Positions 36,643 through 49,384 of a stretch of 64,000 nt of DNA are shown here, piece after piece. The DNA comes from Apteryx mantelli (lineage: Eukaryota > Chordata > Aves > Apterygiformes > Apterygidae), in assembly GCF_036417845.1 (NCBI RefSeq), contig NC_089980.1, forward strand, positions 50,094,501 through 50,158,500, given 5' to 3'. The notes below the pieces were generated by a model. That model was not told the origin of the DNA, did no database searches, and worked only from the letters and a program-made list of their open reading frames with translations. The position numbers were made by a program, and so were the translations under genes. The stretch's first letter is position 1. Each line of letters opens with the position of its first letter.

Positions 36643-39600
36643 TGTGACTTATAACTGACCGTATGTTGCACGTATTCTTATTTCAACAACTTGGTAGTGT
36701 TCTGACTTCTGAAATTCTACTTGCAGTCTGATGTCTCCTCCATCAGAGCACTGTTATAATCAAAATTAATAGGCCAAAACAGTCTTCTAAAATTAAACTC
36801 TGATCTGAAAGGTACATTTGAACATTTGGGGATCTCTCTTCAGATGCTGACAGGGAGACATGTGAGCGGATGTAGAGAGAATCTGGATATATGGTTCACA
36901 TATGGGCCTAACAAGAGCAATCTCTTCATACAAAGACACTACTTCTCATGCTAAGTCTACCTTGTCTTCTAATGTCATCTGAAAGGAATGTTGGAATCTG
37001 GGACAGTTTTCCGCATCAGAGTCTGTTATTTAACTGCCTGATGTCAGAGTTATTGTCTCTTTTCACAGGACCTCTGTATTTTGCTTCGGGTCTTTTTTCT
37101 CCTTTTAAGATGACCGAGTCTGCACCCTCTTGGGAAATTTATCTGCTTATTCTTCTACACACAGTACCCTGAAATTTTTAAGGTACCCCAACTGCAAAAG
37201 GTTTTTTTTGCAGTATGTTGCACTAGAACTGTAAGATTATCACCGATTCAACAGTTACGAAAGAAAATTGATATTTGGGATTGCTGAGCACTGAATGTTT
37301 TTGAGCATGAGTCCTTCATCTGAGCCCAGATCCAAATACGCCGGTCCCAAGCACAATGCTACACTGGCTGTCATTTAGGGCGTCCTTCTGTACAGCACAG
37401 AATCCTATATGTCAGCATAAGATAAAAGGAATGAGTAGGAAGAAGTGGAAAACAAATCTTGGTTGCTAAGTTAGCCCTGCCATGTGGTAAAAGTTTGTGT
37501 GAAGCCACATACCATATGATCTAAAGGCTCATTCTGCTCATAAAGCTGCAGTTTAGTTAAGGAAAAGAAAAAGAAAGAGAGAGAAAAGAAAAAAGCATGC
37601 AATAGACAGGAAATTCAGTTATCAACAGGCAGAAGATAGGAGTTTTACTATCACATGTTGTGGGAAAAATCTATTGCTTTTCCCTGATTCATATACAACC
37701 ATACCTGAAGCATAAAAATTTTACTCAGAGTGATCTGGAACGAAAGCGCCAACATTCATTAATGTTTATCACTTATACCACATAACCATTTCACAACTTT
37801 GTCTTAGAAGACTTCAGAAAAGATCAGTACAGCATTATTTCTACACAGAACACAGACAGCCTTAACATAACAATGCCAGGAACTGTACCACAGTATTGGA
37901 AATGAGGAAACACAAAACTTGAAGAACTGCTATATCTAAAGCAATAACACTGCAACAAAATGCTTGAAAGTCTCTGATAGCTGCCATAACACAAAACATG
38001 TAGAGGCTCAGGATATGATTAGACCCCACCTTTTATGGATTTAAATGATTGACAAAACCCAAACGTAGTAGCACCTCTGAAGCGTGCAATCCTAGGCAAC
38101 AGCATCAACTGAGAAGAAAGCATGGAACCAAAGGATGCTAATACGCAAGGTGCTGCCCAACCCTACCTTAACTTAGCGAAAATGCTCAGGCAAGGAGGCT
38201 GAAAGCAAAAGTTGCCTCTTCTCTGAGCTGCCCAACTATTTTGCAGCTAAGTCACTAGAGAGTCAATGGGGCTTCATCTTTGGCAGCTACTTGTGAGTCA
38301 CAGAGAGTTCACAGACAGGGCTTCATTTAGCTCCCCACACCCGAAAGAAATGAAAAATTCTCTTAATTCAGCGTCCTGATCACAATAACTGGAAGAAATC
38401 TGGAGACATCGCACTTGACAGTTACAACCTGTGTACAACCCAGCCCCTTTTGTAGTATATTGTAGGAAGAAAACTAAGACTTAAAATAGACTAACAAAGG
38501 GCTTGCTGTACCTAGGTGGGATCTGAACTTTTCTGAGTTGGGAGTCCAGGGCTTTTGAGGGTACTCAACCAGCAATTCAGGCAAAGACTTCCTCAAAGGA
38601 TAAAAAGGCCTGATTTTTTTTTAAAAAAACAACAGCAACAGCTCTCATTTGTGAGCATAGCGTTTTGGAAAGAAGGGGGAAAACATTACAAATAGCAAGC
38701 AAAGCTTTCAGTTTATGTGTCTACTATTTCAGCTTGAAATATCCTGGTGGCCTTCATCATCATTTCCAAAACACCACATTATATAAGGCAATGATGGAGT
38801 ACGAGGCTTGTCTGCTTCCCATATTCTTAGCTGGCTTAGCTGGAAAAGTGAACACAGGTTATTGTCCCAGGATGAGTGAATAATTTAGCTCAAATGCAGT
38901 TTTGAACAAAATTACTTGCACCACTGAAAAAAAGGCCCAGCTAGTCAGACTCCTTGTTATAGAAGAAAACGGTTTGAATTTTTTTCCTAACAAATATAAT
39001 ATCATCCACAAAGTTAAGCCGACCGTGTTTTTGCTATATATGTTAGGTATAAATCTTTACAATAAGATACCAGGCTTTTCTGTGCTAAGACTGAACTGCC
39101 CTGCAAAAAGCATCAAGTACCCTACTTATGCTTTACATGTCAAACAGTACTTACATGGGTATATCCTGTGTACTGACCTGGGCGAAATCTCTGCTCAAGA
39201 GTAAAATTTATGCCGAAATAGATGCAAGACAAAAATCCCAAAATTGTACACTGATATTTAGGAGAGATTTGTTGCATGTGGAACTGGTTTTGATCTTTAG
39301 ATCATAAACTCCTGGAGGCACAGATCTTCTTTAATTACATGACTACAAAGCACCATGTGTTTCCATTATGCTATTTAAATAATACATTTAATTTGAATTT
39401 ACATTTGTTTATGTAAACATTACTGACTGTAATGTTACTCTCCAATCTGATGCAGAAAGTCACTGAAGTATTAGGAAAAAATTCCTCCTCAGTAGGATTG
39501 TAAAGGAAAGAACCCCTACATGTATAATTTGAAGACACAAATAGAAATTCAGTTTATAGGAGAGAATAATGTTTAGTGGGACAAAATTTTTAATAAGGTA

Positions 39601-41680
39601 TTTTCACACAAACAACACTAACATCTTGGGTAACGTGGGAAAGATCATTTGTTTACCTTGCTACTTTAACAGTAGTTAAACTTCTTCTGTTAAGTAATTT
39701 AACTATCAGGACTCTAATCAATTCCACATTTTTACCAAAATTAATTTTAACTTTGATTTTGCATGAATAGTGCCAATCATTTAAGAGCTTCTGTACTTTA
39801 GGTGGGGCTTAACAAATGAAACAGAGTGGTGCTGACTCCAGCTCCAGTTCAGAGAAGAAAAATTCAGAGGGAAGCATTTTAACACAGCAGTATAGGGTAA
39901 ACTTTTCTTTGTATTAACACCACGTGCAAAATCTGCACTATTGCTGAATGAAAGGCATTTTTTGTTGTTGTTCTACAGATGACCTGCAAGCACTTAAAAT
40001 TGTGTGCTACAGTGATTAGGTCTTTGGGGGAACCTAGGCAAAAATAAGAAAAAAACATTTATGTGCCATATAGGTGGAATGTATTGTTCAGTTTACGTCA
40101 TGTTGCTATTAAAAAAAGTACTTTCAAACAATGGAACTTACAGGTTATAAATGCTAATTAGAACTCCTAACCACTAATTTATCAATCTAATTATTGCAAG
40201 AAAAAGCACAATTGAAAGTGGGAGAGAAGACAGCTAAGATAGAATTAAAAGTAATAAAAATCTGTAAAGATTTTATTGGCTTTTGTTTTTGACCACACAA
40301 CTCACAAGGAACCGAGCACACAAGTAAGTGGCATGAAGAACTCTGAGCACATGGAGGTATTTGTTTACTGTGTAACTTCCAAAAATATTTTTTCAGAAGA
40401 TCTGGAAATATTAAAAACATTATCAGAAAACACATCCTTCCATGTGTAGAGATGGACTATCTAAAATTACCTTGAAACAAGAAAATTTGGAAAAGGTCAA
40501 AAGGAAAGAACAGAAAACAGCGCTTTCCTTCAGTCCATCTGCAGAAGGAAAGGGTGGAATATAGGGCCTTCTGTCTGAACTAAGAACACACAGGCAGAAA
40601 AAAAAAAATCCTGGACATGAGGAAAAGATGACAGACAAAAATGAATGAGTATCTGAAGTGCTAGATTTGACCTTACTGCATAACAGAAGGAAATCTCCTT
40701 ATTAGCTCCAGATCACCACGAACAGCCCCAACAGTGGAAGCACACTTGACAATGTGGGTGAAGGAATCACCTGGAATTTACATAAACTTGTAATCACACA
40801 TAAACTTTGATCACATTATCAACAAATGGACATACTTCTGGCAAGGCACTCTTAATGGCAAAAATAAGGTAATAAATACCTGAAAAGCATGAGATTGACA
40901 GATTTCTTAATACATTGCACGTGGGAAAGAAACCTATAGCCACTGTAGCTTGCTTTGCTTATGATCTTGTCTCCTCCATCCCTGATTCTCTTTTGTGTAA
41001 ACCCTGTAAGAGGGTGAAGCCCTCTGTAAAAATTTTCGTTTTTTTCAGATTTGTGCAGCTTTGGAATTATGTTTGGAAAAAGCTCAGTAGATCTTTTGAA
41101 TTAGTTATGCATGAGGATACAGTCCTCTCATATGAACTTACAGAGGCTACCTGAATGGTTCTAGCAGAGGTTAACAATTTCCAACAGATAACAGTACAAT
41201 AGTAAATCACTCCTTTTGGAGAGGAAAAGGCTTATTAAGCTTGCTGAAACACTAAGTTTGTGCATGCACACATTCCCTCAGATGTTCAACATTCTTCTTT
41301 TACTGCAAATGATTTGCACAGTTGCATGCAAAACCAGATGACCAAGCTAATATATGCTATTTTTCAAAAGGTGACCTCAGAGCTTTGTAGGACTTTCAAG
41401 AATATCACAATATATTTACTATAAAAGCGATTGTTCCAAGATGGTCCTAGTACCTGGATCTACACTACAATGTTTGGGTGACCTAATAATTGTTCACACA
41501 AGACTATACAACTGCTCTTTCAATCAGACCTGATGGGAGGCAGAGGGAGAGATGCTCTTACACATGACCCTGCATAATATTCAAACTCCTTTCAGTTTCT
41601 TAATCTTGATCTTCCTGCAGCAACTTTCTCCAAGGGGCTGACAAGGTAAAATTGGCTATGTTCCTGTTCAGCTAGCAGGT

Positions 41681-41706
41681 TTCAGCATAAGCTTTCAGCA
41701 TAAGCT
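41681..41706. repeat. 13-bp tandem duplication
   Basis: ttcagcataagct occurs twice head to tail with no differences. Confidence 0.9.
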
Positions 41707-43878
41707 TTCATGCACTGAAAGTCTTCAGACTGTGGTAGGGCTTTTACAATCTTAAATCTAGGGGATGTTGTTCATCTGAATGTGATCCACAAAGAGGCTA
41801 CCAGGTGTACTGTTATGGTAGAGTCCTGGAAGAATCAGGCTTCCTTTAAAGAATGGTGGAGCCTGTTTTCATTTAAGTTGAAATATGAGAACACTAGTTC
41901 TGGTGCAGGAGCTGTGTAACCAGCTCCTGGATTAGTTACAGGAGGACTAAATACTGACATTCAGTCTCCCAGTTTAAGTCATCCTTATCTGTATTCATAT
42001 TACTGAACAAAACTATAAATAATATTTCACAATCTTTGAATATATTTCAATGCAGTGTCTAATATTCCTGTAAACATAAAGGAGTAATGCAGTCTTAGAT
42101 CTTACCACAGAGTACTGATTTTATATATATTTGCAAGAAATCCATTGTGTAAGCTTTTCACGTAGCAGTACCTTTTTCAATAATATTATGAAAGGCTTTG
42201 TTTCTTTTGATACAGCTTGAAAACCTGAAGTACTGAAGAAGCTAATGATCTAACATCCTTTTTCTTCCCCTTCTCTACCCAGTAGAAAACACTGAAAACA
42301 GTATTTCACTATTAGTCAATTACACAAAGTGTTCTTTTCAAAAGGAACTTTTTGCTTGTAACATTTAGATAAATTTTATACTGGCATCATTTCATTGTTC
42401 ACCAACATTACCTTACTTACCTTTTTCTTTTAATTTCAAGGAGAACATCTTCTAGATTAGGTCAAATATGGCTTTGTTCATCTTTATCTTCCCTAACATA
42501 ATATAGAATTTGGATGCACAAGCCTACAGTTTAAGTATCAGCTTTGGGAAATATGGGGAAATCTCTCAAAAACACATCAGGGTTAACAAAGGAAAAACTT
42601 CTAAGATTCTCCTACAAAAGATTCATAAGCCTGCACCAACCATATAGATACAGTGCTGATGAAATCTAGTGTTCTCTGAGATGGGCAGGTAGTACACAAC
42701 AACATAGTGAAAGGAAAATATACCCAACATATAGCTGTCCAAACTCTTCTCTTTCTACCTCTTCCTGAGGTGCCACACGATTTTTAACACTTAGGCAAAA
42801 TAGACAACTGTCTTTAATGGTTTTGTCTGAAAGATTCTCAAATGTTATATATTGGAGAGTACTCAAATTATTCAAATCACAAAGGTGAATTACAGAGTGG
42901 ACCCTACTAGGATCTGGATATTGTGTTCCAGAAAGTCTGGGTATTTCAAACACAAGCCTTTGATCACTAACTACCCACTCCAATTAAGAATAACAGACTC
43001 AATGAAAAAGACTGTATCAATCTTTAATATATATTTTTCCATGCCAACTAAAACTGCAAACACTGAAGATGAACCCTGAAGATGAGCCTGGTCCACCTTC
43101 CTCACAGTGATCATTATGGTGTCCTTCCATTTTCAGAGACAAAAAGACACATACAGAAATCTTGGTTTTAACTACCACGCTGTATTATCCTATACAATTA
43201 TATACTGCTTATAAAAGGAGCAAAGAACTACAGCTTGGCAGATATCTCACAGGGCACTATCACAAATAATAACTACCTGCTACAATTAACCTTTTTGGCA
43301 TGCAGTTTGCACTTCTTTATGCTATGCTCTAATTCAGTGGATTCTACTTTTCTTATTAGCTCTGAAACCAATTGCTCTGAACCCAGCAATGTCAAGAGGT
43401 CAACAATTACATTGCTCAGAATATACACTGAAAGTAAGAGTGACCCTATAATATATCTTCATTTTTCCCCTTTGATCATCCTTTTATTTGACTGTATTTC
43501 AGTAAATTATCCATGTAGTTTTTATTTTGACAGCTCTCTTTACAGCAGTAAAACAAAATGTGTGCATTGCAAATGGCAAAGATTCAAATTTCAGCTATGT
43601 TTATCCAAAATAGCACTGAACTGCTTCTGTACTTATGCTATACTGCCTACAGCCTTACGGAAGGGGAGACAGATGGGATGAATTTAGCAGGGAAACAGCT
43701 GTGGCTTGAAGAAGAGACAAGCAAAAGTTTTGCTATCAGGCTTCATTATGTATCAAGGTACCAGTAAAATGTGTATCCGTAAGGCAGCCAAAAAAGTGTT
43801 TTTCATTTGACTAGTGATAATTACCTTTTCTCAACAGCTGACAATGTTCTAAGCAGCATTAAATAGGTACAATAATTA

Positions 43879-44028
43879 AGCAATAAGATAAGACAGGCAG
43901 TGCCTTGCTGGGGATTATTGCTCGCCTCGGGTGTGTTGCGAGGCACAAGGCTGAAGGGTGAGTGACTTCAGCCACCCAAGAAATGCAATAATCCCCCAGA
44001 AATGCACTGCCTGCAGTGTCTTATTGCT
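43879..44028. mobile_element. Fold-back (MITE-like or conserved fold-back) element
   Basis: The ends are inverted repeats. 43879-43921 matches the reverse complement of 43985-44028 at about 36 of 44 positions, including exact blocks agcaataaga, aggcagtgc and attattgc. Inside the stem lie two further hairpins: GCCTCG/CGAGGC (43924-43929 with 43939-43944) and GGCTGAAG/CTTCAGCC (43949-43956 with 43966-43973). The block is more GC-rich than its surroundings. No clear target-site duplication is visible. Possible identities are an old non-autonomous DNA transposon, a member of the fold-back Eulor-type families kept across vertebrates, or a structured RNA. Confidence 0.5.
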
Positions 44029-47000
44029 ACTAAAAATGGAAATTTAAAAAGGACAGAACGTTAGACACATTTCCTGTGGATTTTATTGACATGGGTTAAC
44101 ATTACGGAGAGCCAATGAAGAGGTTCCATTTGTGCCCAGCCTTTGAAAGCCACTTCCCCTGGATATATGCCTCAGTTCAGCTTGTCTGTGCATTTTATTC
44201 ATAAAACTGATTCGGGAAGCACAAGTATTTGCATCATCTAATACATGTGCGATATGGCGCAGCAGATTACAAGAGCTGTCATGACGGTAAAAGTCACACT
44301 GCTTTTAGGGTCACACATTTCCAAACATTTATTGTGTACAACTGTTCGTGCTTGGTGTTAATTTACAGGTGAGCTTTTTTAGTTCTGAAACTACTGGAGG
44401 GGGAGGGGGGGGAAAGCAGCCATTTGACTGATCCAACCAGGAGATAAAAACAAAGAACCAAAAAAAGAAAGCTGGTTTTGACTATGTGTAATTCTCATAG
44501 CTAAAACTAAGGCTAAATCCCTGCTAGTGTGGGGACCTGTAGCACTCAGAAGACTTACACCACTTTACAAAAGGAGAGGGAAGACTACTGTAATTTCAGC
44601 CATGCCACCAGGACAGCCTTTTGAAACTGGAGGCCTGGAACTGCTTGGCAACCTTAACTTGAAGCAAATCAGAATTCTGAAGATCCTTCAGGATCAAGTC
44701 CTAAATAATGAGATGTCACATTTGGGGCAAGAGTGTATTTACATATGTGTAACTAAGGGTGAAATCTGACTCTCCAAGGTTAATCAAGACATGTTTGGAA
44801 AAAAAGAAAAAAAAAAAAAAGCTCATTTCCCCTTTCTTTCCCTTCACATATGAATTTACTATTCAGAAAGAACAAGTTAAACACAGAATAATCTTATTAC
44901 CCTTTTCCATCCCTTTCATACTTCCCATTATCACTGCTTCATTTCAGAACCAAACTGAGAAGCTCTAAGCACATGTAGCACTGCCTTGAGGACACTGGAA
45001 ATGTAGATGCTAAGTAGCTCTTACCATACCGTCCTTATAGCCATTTTTATAATCTCTCTTTCAGTACAACTTCTGTGATTAGCAGTTGAAGGATAACACA
45101 TTTATGCTAGCATCTCTAAAGACTACCACAATGTCTGTTACTATTAGGCTACCACTGGTTTGCACTATTGCAAGGCACAATCAACTCTTACAACATTTAT
45201 ATTTAAATTTTTAGGATGGCACTTTTTTTTTTTAGAGTGCCCTCAAAAATGGATAATGAATATGACTAGAACTGTAGAAAAGAATATGACTTAAACAGGG
45301 AAGACAAAAAATAAGCAAAAGAAGATTCTATCAGTGTTTTAGTGAACACAGTGCAAAAATAAGTGTTCAGTCTTATAATCCAAAACCAACAGCATTTCCA
45401 ATTAAATTGAAGGAAATTAAATTGAATAGAAAACAAAAATCAACATTAAGGTTAGGGATTTTTTTGTTTGTTTTTAAATATAGCATTAGTTATGGAATTT
45501 ATTGGCGCAAGACACATCAAGGCTAAATACTCAAAGACTCAAAAGCAGGTTAGACTTTAATATGGAAAATGAGAGCATCCACAGTTATATTAACTTCCAT
45601 AGGAGCAGGGCTGAACCCTGGAGATGCAATCAAAATACTGAAGTTATCAGGAGAAAGCTACCTTCCAATAGCCTTGCAAAAATCTACTCACTTATTATAC
45701 TAAGAACATAAATCGTCATTATTTTTGGTCTCCTTCTCTTAGACAATAATCTTGGAAGTAGGCAGGTGCACAGATTTTGTTATGGAGCTGGTAAATTTTC
45801 ATGACACACTTGCAAGGCTGTTTAAATGTTATTCATCTGTCTTCATTTTAAGTTCTCCATTATATGAAAAAGGAGGATTTTAAATAGCCTTAGTTTAACA
45901 GTCTCAGAGCGCTATACACAGATCAGAATCAGAAGCAAACCTGCTCCTGCTTAAAGCAGTTTGCCAAATAGGTTAATAGTCAGATTTTACTAGTATTGTG
46001 AGTTCACTTAAGACCCAATAGAAAGATCCCGATTATTGTTAAATACCCCAATTAGATATTTGCTGCTGAACTACTGCATAGTGTTAGTCTCAGAATGGGT
46101 ATTTGTAAACATTATTTTATGTTCTCAAATATCACAGGGATATCACAGAAATACAGTGCAGAAAATTAAGCTTAAACAATGCAGATGCAAAACAATATGG
46201 AAGAAAGAAAATAAGGTGACTATATTAGTCAAAGATTTCAACAACTTAATTTTTAGACGGTCTAAAGCATCATGACTTGCTAAAGATTGTTAAACAGTAT
46301 GTACTTCTAGGAGGAACATGGGTAGGACAGTCCTCCAGAGCTCTGGGTAAAAACCTTTATTCTGTAGCTCTGGACACATTTTAGTGGATTCCTGAAATGA
46401 ATTATGACATGTTTTTAATGCTATTCCTTACCATCAAACAATTTTGTTTCCGTGAACCTGCCAGTAAAGGAGTACTTTGATCCAGCTTGCTCACCTCTTA
46501 TTTCACCTCTTTGGGGAAGGGGGTCACAGGGGTGGGGAAGAGCAGTCCATGACTACCACCTGGTTGTTTTAGGGCAAAGTGAAAGCAAAGTGGTTCAAGG
46601 CGATACAGTGGTTAAGGGGTAATTGGTCGATTAACACTGAAGGATCATGCATCACCACCTGAAGCGACTTCCAACCAAAATTAAAACAGTTGCAAGTTTG
46701 TGCAAATGAAGGAGAATTAAATGGGGTTTGACTGGAAAGTCACAAGTGAACTTCTGTCCTATGATGCAAGTCTTTTCCAGCACCAATGTGATGATATACA
46801 TGGGAGCAAACATTTCTAGATCTTGCTATATCAAAGAAGAGTCTGGACTGGGCTGCCAAAGCCATCACCTTTATCCACCTCCATTTTAGAGAAAAGAATT
46901 AAGAAGTCTTCATTAATGCTAAATGAATGCTTAACCTTGTAAACCAATAACTGTACTGTCAAAAAAAGAGTAACAACAGTCTAGAACCTTACGTTATGCT

Positions 47001-47489
47001 GTTCTATGTCCCAAACACATTTCAGGGCTTTTTACGTTCCCTGTAGACAAGAGCATGAGCTTACTATTAGTGAGCTGAAGGCTTTACTCCCAGAAGTTGA
47101 TGGTAATGAATAAGAACTATCCTAGTGTCTGCTTTGGAAAAGGCAAAGTACATCAAAGCAGCAGAGTAGAAGATACTGTCAGGAGTGGAAAATTACCAGA
47201 CTCTGAGCAGAAGAGGTGCTACTCAGAGTGTTGACAGCTGTTCAACAGAGAAGCAGCAAGCCCGGCTATTTTTCTACCTCGCTCTTCCTTGAGACATGGA
47301 CTATCTTTCGGTTTATGCTATCCCTTTCCCAGATATTATTCTCCAGTTTCTAAAACACAGAAATTGTGCTGACCAGCTGTCTTGATGTGCAAAGTGAACA
47401 CAGACACTGTCCTTTTCTCCTTTATACCTCCTTCCTCACATTGACTACACGGCAATCTAAACAGATGCATTGTTAACTAATCCTTAGAA

Positions 47490-48640
47490 GAAGGTAATTC
47501 AGACAACTATTGGCCCATTAATCTAACTTCAAATGCAATAAAGGCCTACAACAGTTCTGAAGGAAAAGAATATATAAGGAAATGAAGGTAAATGAAAAAC
47601 GTGAGAAACTGAAACATAAATTAAGCCGAACAGATTCTGTCACATCAGTTCTAAATTCTTTGATAGCTGATTTTTTGATAAAGAAAATGCAATAAATCTT
47701 ACCAATGTTGGCTTCAACAAAATATTTAATATCATGCCACAGCAGCAAATGTTAACTAAGTTAAGAAAAAGAAGATGGTGATTAATAAAGGAACTGTCAG
47801 TTTGATAAGTAACTAAAATAAAGAGTACAACTGGTAGGAACAACTGAAGGTGAGGAAGAATTATAAATGGATTTCTTCTAGTTGAATTTAACCAGATTTT
47901 TGAGTATTTTGAATAATGACTCAGCACAAAAAGTGGGAGCGTGCTGATAAATTAAAGAGATGTCATCAGTTTAGAGAAGGACTGGGCTATTGCACAAAAA
48001 GAACTAGATGACTCAGAAGAGTGGAATAGCAGAAATGGGATGAAATTCGATAGTACAAAGTCTTAAACTAGGGACTTAGTGCATTCTGAATTCATAGCGA
48101 AAGCCTCTGCTAGCAATTTAAAATTACTTGGGAGGAAGAGGTCCGGGATGCACTTCTCTGATGCAGAAGGATTATCAACAGCCAGTATTATGCAGCTGTC
48201 AAAAAAGGCAAATGTGATCATAGGATCCCTCAGTCAGGAATTTCCAGCAAATATATTAATTCCACCATATAAGACACCGAAATATCCTCATCCAAAACAC
48301 TGCAGACAGTTCTGCAAAACTGGGGAACCTGGAGAGCTTGTTGCAGTAAGAAGAACAAAAAAGGAAGGCTTCACTTACGGATCAGAAGAAAGACTGGAGG
48401 GATATAACCATTGTCTATAAATATAGTGTAGATTAAAAAATAAACAAACAAAAAACATATAAGCAACAAAGAACTACTTACACCAATTTTAGCTCAAGGA
48501 CAAATAGGTGCAAGTTACCAGAAATAAATTGAGGCTGAAAATAAGAAAGACCTAAACTAGTAGACCAGCAGTGCTGGAAACAGCTTTCCAAATTGGAGTA
48601 GTGAGGCCTAATGACCTTCACAATGGAGATCAATATATTC
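47490..48640 (+). mobile_element. Degraded CR1-type LINE fragment
   Basis: The plus strand reads NYWPINLTS at about 47503-47529, a form of the CR1 reverse-transcriptase motif NYRPI(S/N)LTS. Collinear decayed matches to CR1 follow: a relic of the region before the catalytic site (about 47690-47740), gtggaatagcagaaatggga then tgaaattcgatagtacaaag (about 48020-48060), and tatgcagctgtcaaaaaagg then caaatgtgatcatagga (about 48190-48225). A 3' portion with gtgctggaaacagctttcc lies at about 48570-48590. All frames are broken by stops and indels, so it is long dead. It is 5'-truncated, as is normal for CR1, and the true 3' end was not resolved. Confidence 0.7.
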
Positions 48641-49047
48641 CCAAAGGAAAAAAATATTTATATATAGTGATAGCTGCAGTAGAATACAGTACACAGTGAC
48701 CTGGAACACATCTTACCAAGCATTATTAAGTTCTCTAAACGTGTACCTGAAAATTGTGAGCAGTATTTCTCTCTGTATGTCATCTGCCTCTCAAGAAGGG
48801 TAACAACTGACTTGCACATTATTTCGCAGCGTTTTCTGGAGACCCTGTATTTCACTCTCTGTATATATTTTCAGGTTTTGTAACAACTAAGATAATGTTC
48901 TGCTTTCTATATCTGCTGTTCAAGTAGTTGGGGAACAAATCTTTAAAAACAGTATTTGAGGGGCTTATATAATCTTATACAAATGAAACTGCTTAAATGA
49001 AAATGCTAATATAGATTACATGCATATAAAAGCATAAATAATATATG

Positions 49048-49050
<3 letters not shown>

Positions 49051-49086
<36 letters not shown>

Positions 49087-49098
49087 TATACACACACA
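49051..49098. repeat. (AC)n microsatellite
   Basis: Fifteen AC units (49055-49084), then tatata and a further short CA run. Confidence 0.9.
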
Positions 49099-49295
49099 TT
49101 TGAAGAGAGAGAGGAAAGAAGGATTAAATAGACATATATATAGGAAATAAACAAATACTGAGCTAGAGAGGAAGAGGGAGGGAGAGATTTTAAGCATCCA
49201 GTTTCTATTCCAGACCATGTGTACTGTGTGCAAACAGCCAAACACATTAAACAAAAGCCAAATACATTTTTAGATTCTGACAGGATTTGTTACAT

Positions 49296-49360
<65 letters not shown>

Positions 49361-49384
49361 ACACACACACACACACACACACAC
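49296..49384. repeat. Compound inverted microsatellite (TG)n(AT)n(GTAT)n(AC)n
   Basis: The order is (TG) for 27 bases (49296-49322), (AT)7, (GTAT)6 and (AC)12 ending at 49384. The TG and AC arms are mutually complementary, so the block is an alternating purine-pyrimidine inverted repeat able to form Z-DNA or a hairpin. The overlapping reading frames (runs of Cys-Val, Tyr-Ile or Thr-His) are by-products of the repeat. Confidence 0.9.

Noticed and set aside
38381-38410. aataactggaagaaatctgg after an acceptor-like ttctcttaattcag, compared with the alternative human AKT3 C terminus ending …GNWKK
   Set aside because: Joined in the phase of the AKT3 exon at 2764, the frame stops after two Ser codons. 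The similarity covers only about five residues in another frame.
43235-43681. 148-codon plus-strand open frame rich in Ser, Leu, Phe and Cys
   Set aside because: It has no family resemblance, its composition reflects AT-rich sequence, and a run this long is only a mild outlier for 64 kb in six frames.
44527-44769. 80-codon plus-strand frame with an acceptor-like tttcag inside
   Set aside because: No family match, no downstream donor or partner exon, and the length is unremarkable.
46590-46640. acagtggttaagggg resembling the MIR SINE head
   Set aside because: The match is about a dozen bases and does not continue into the rest of MIR.
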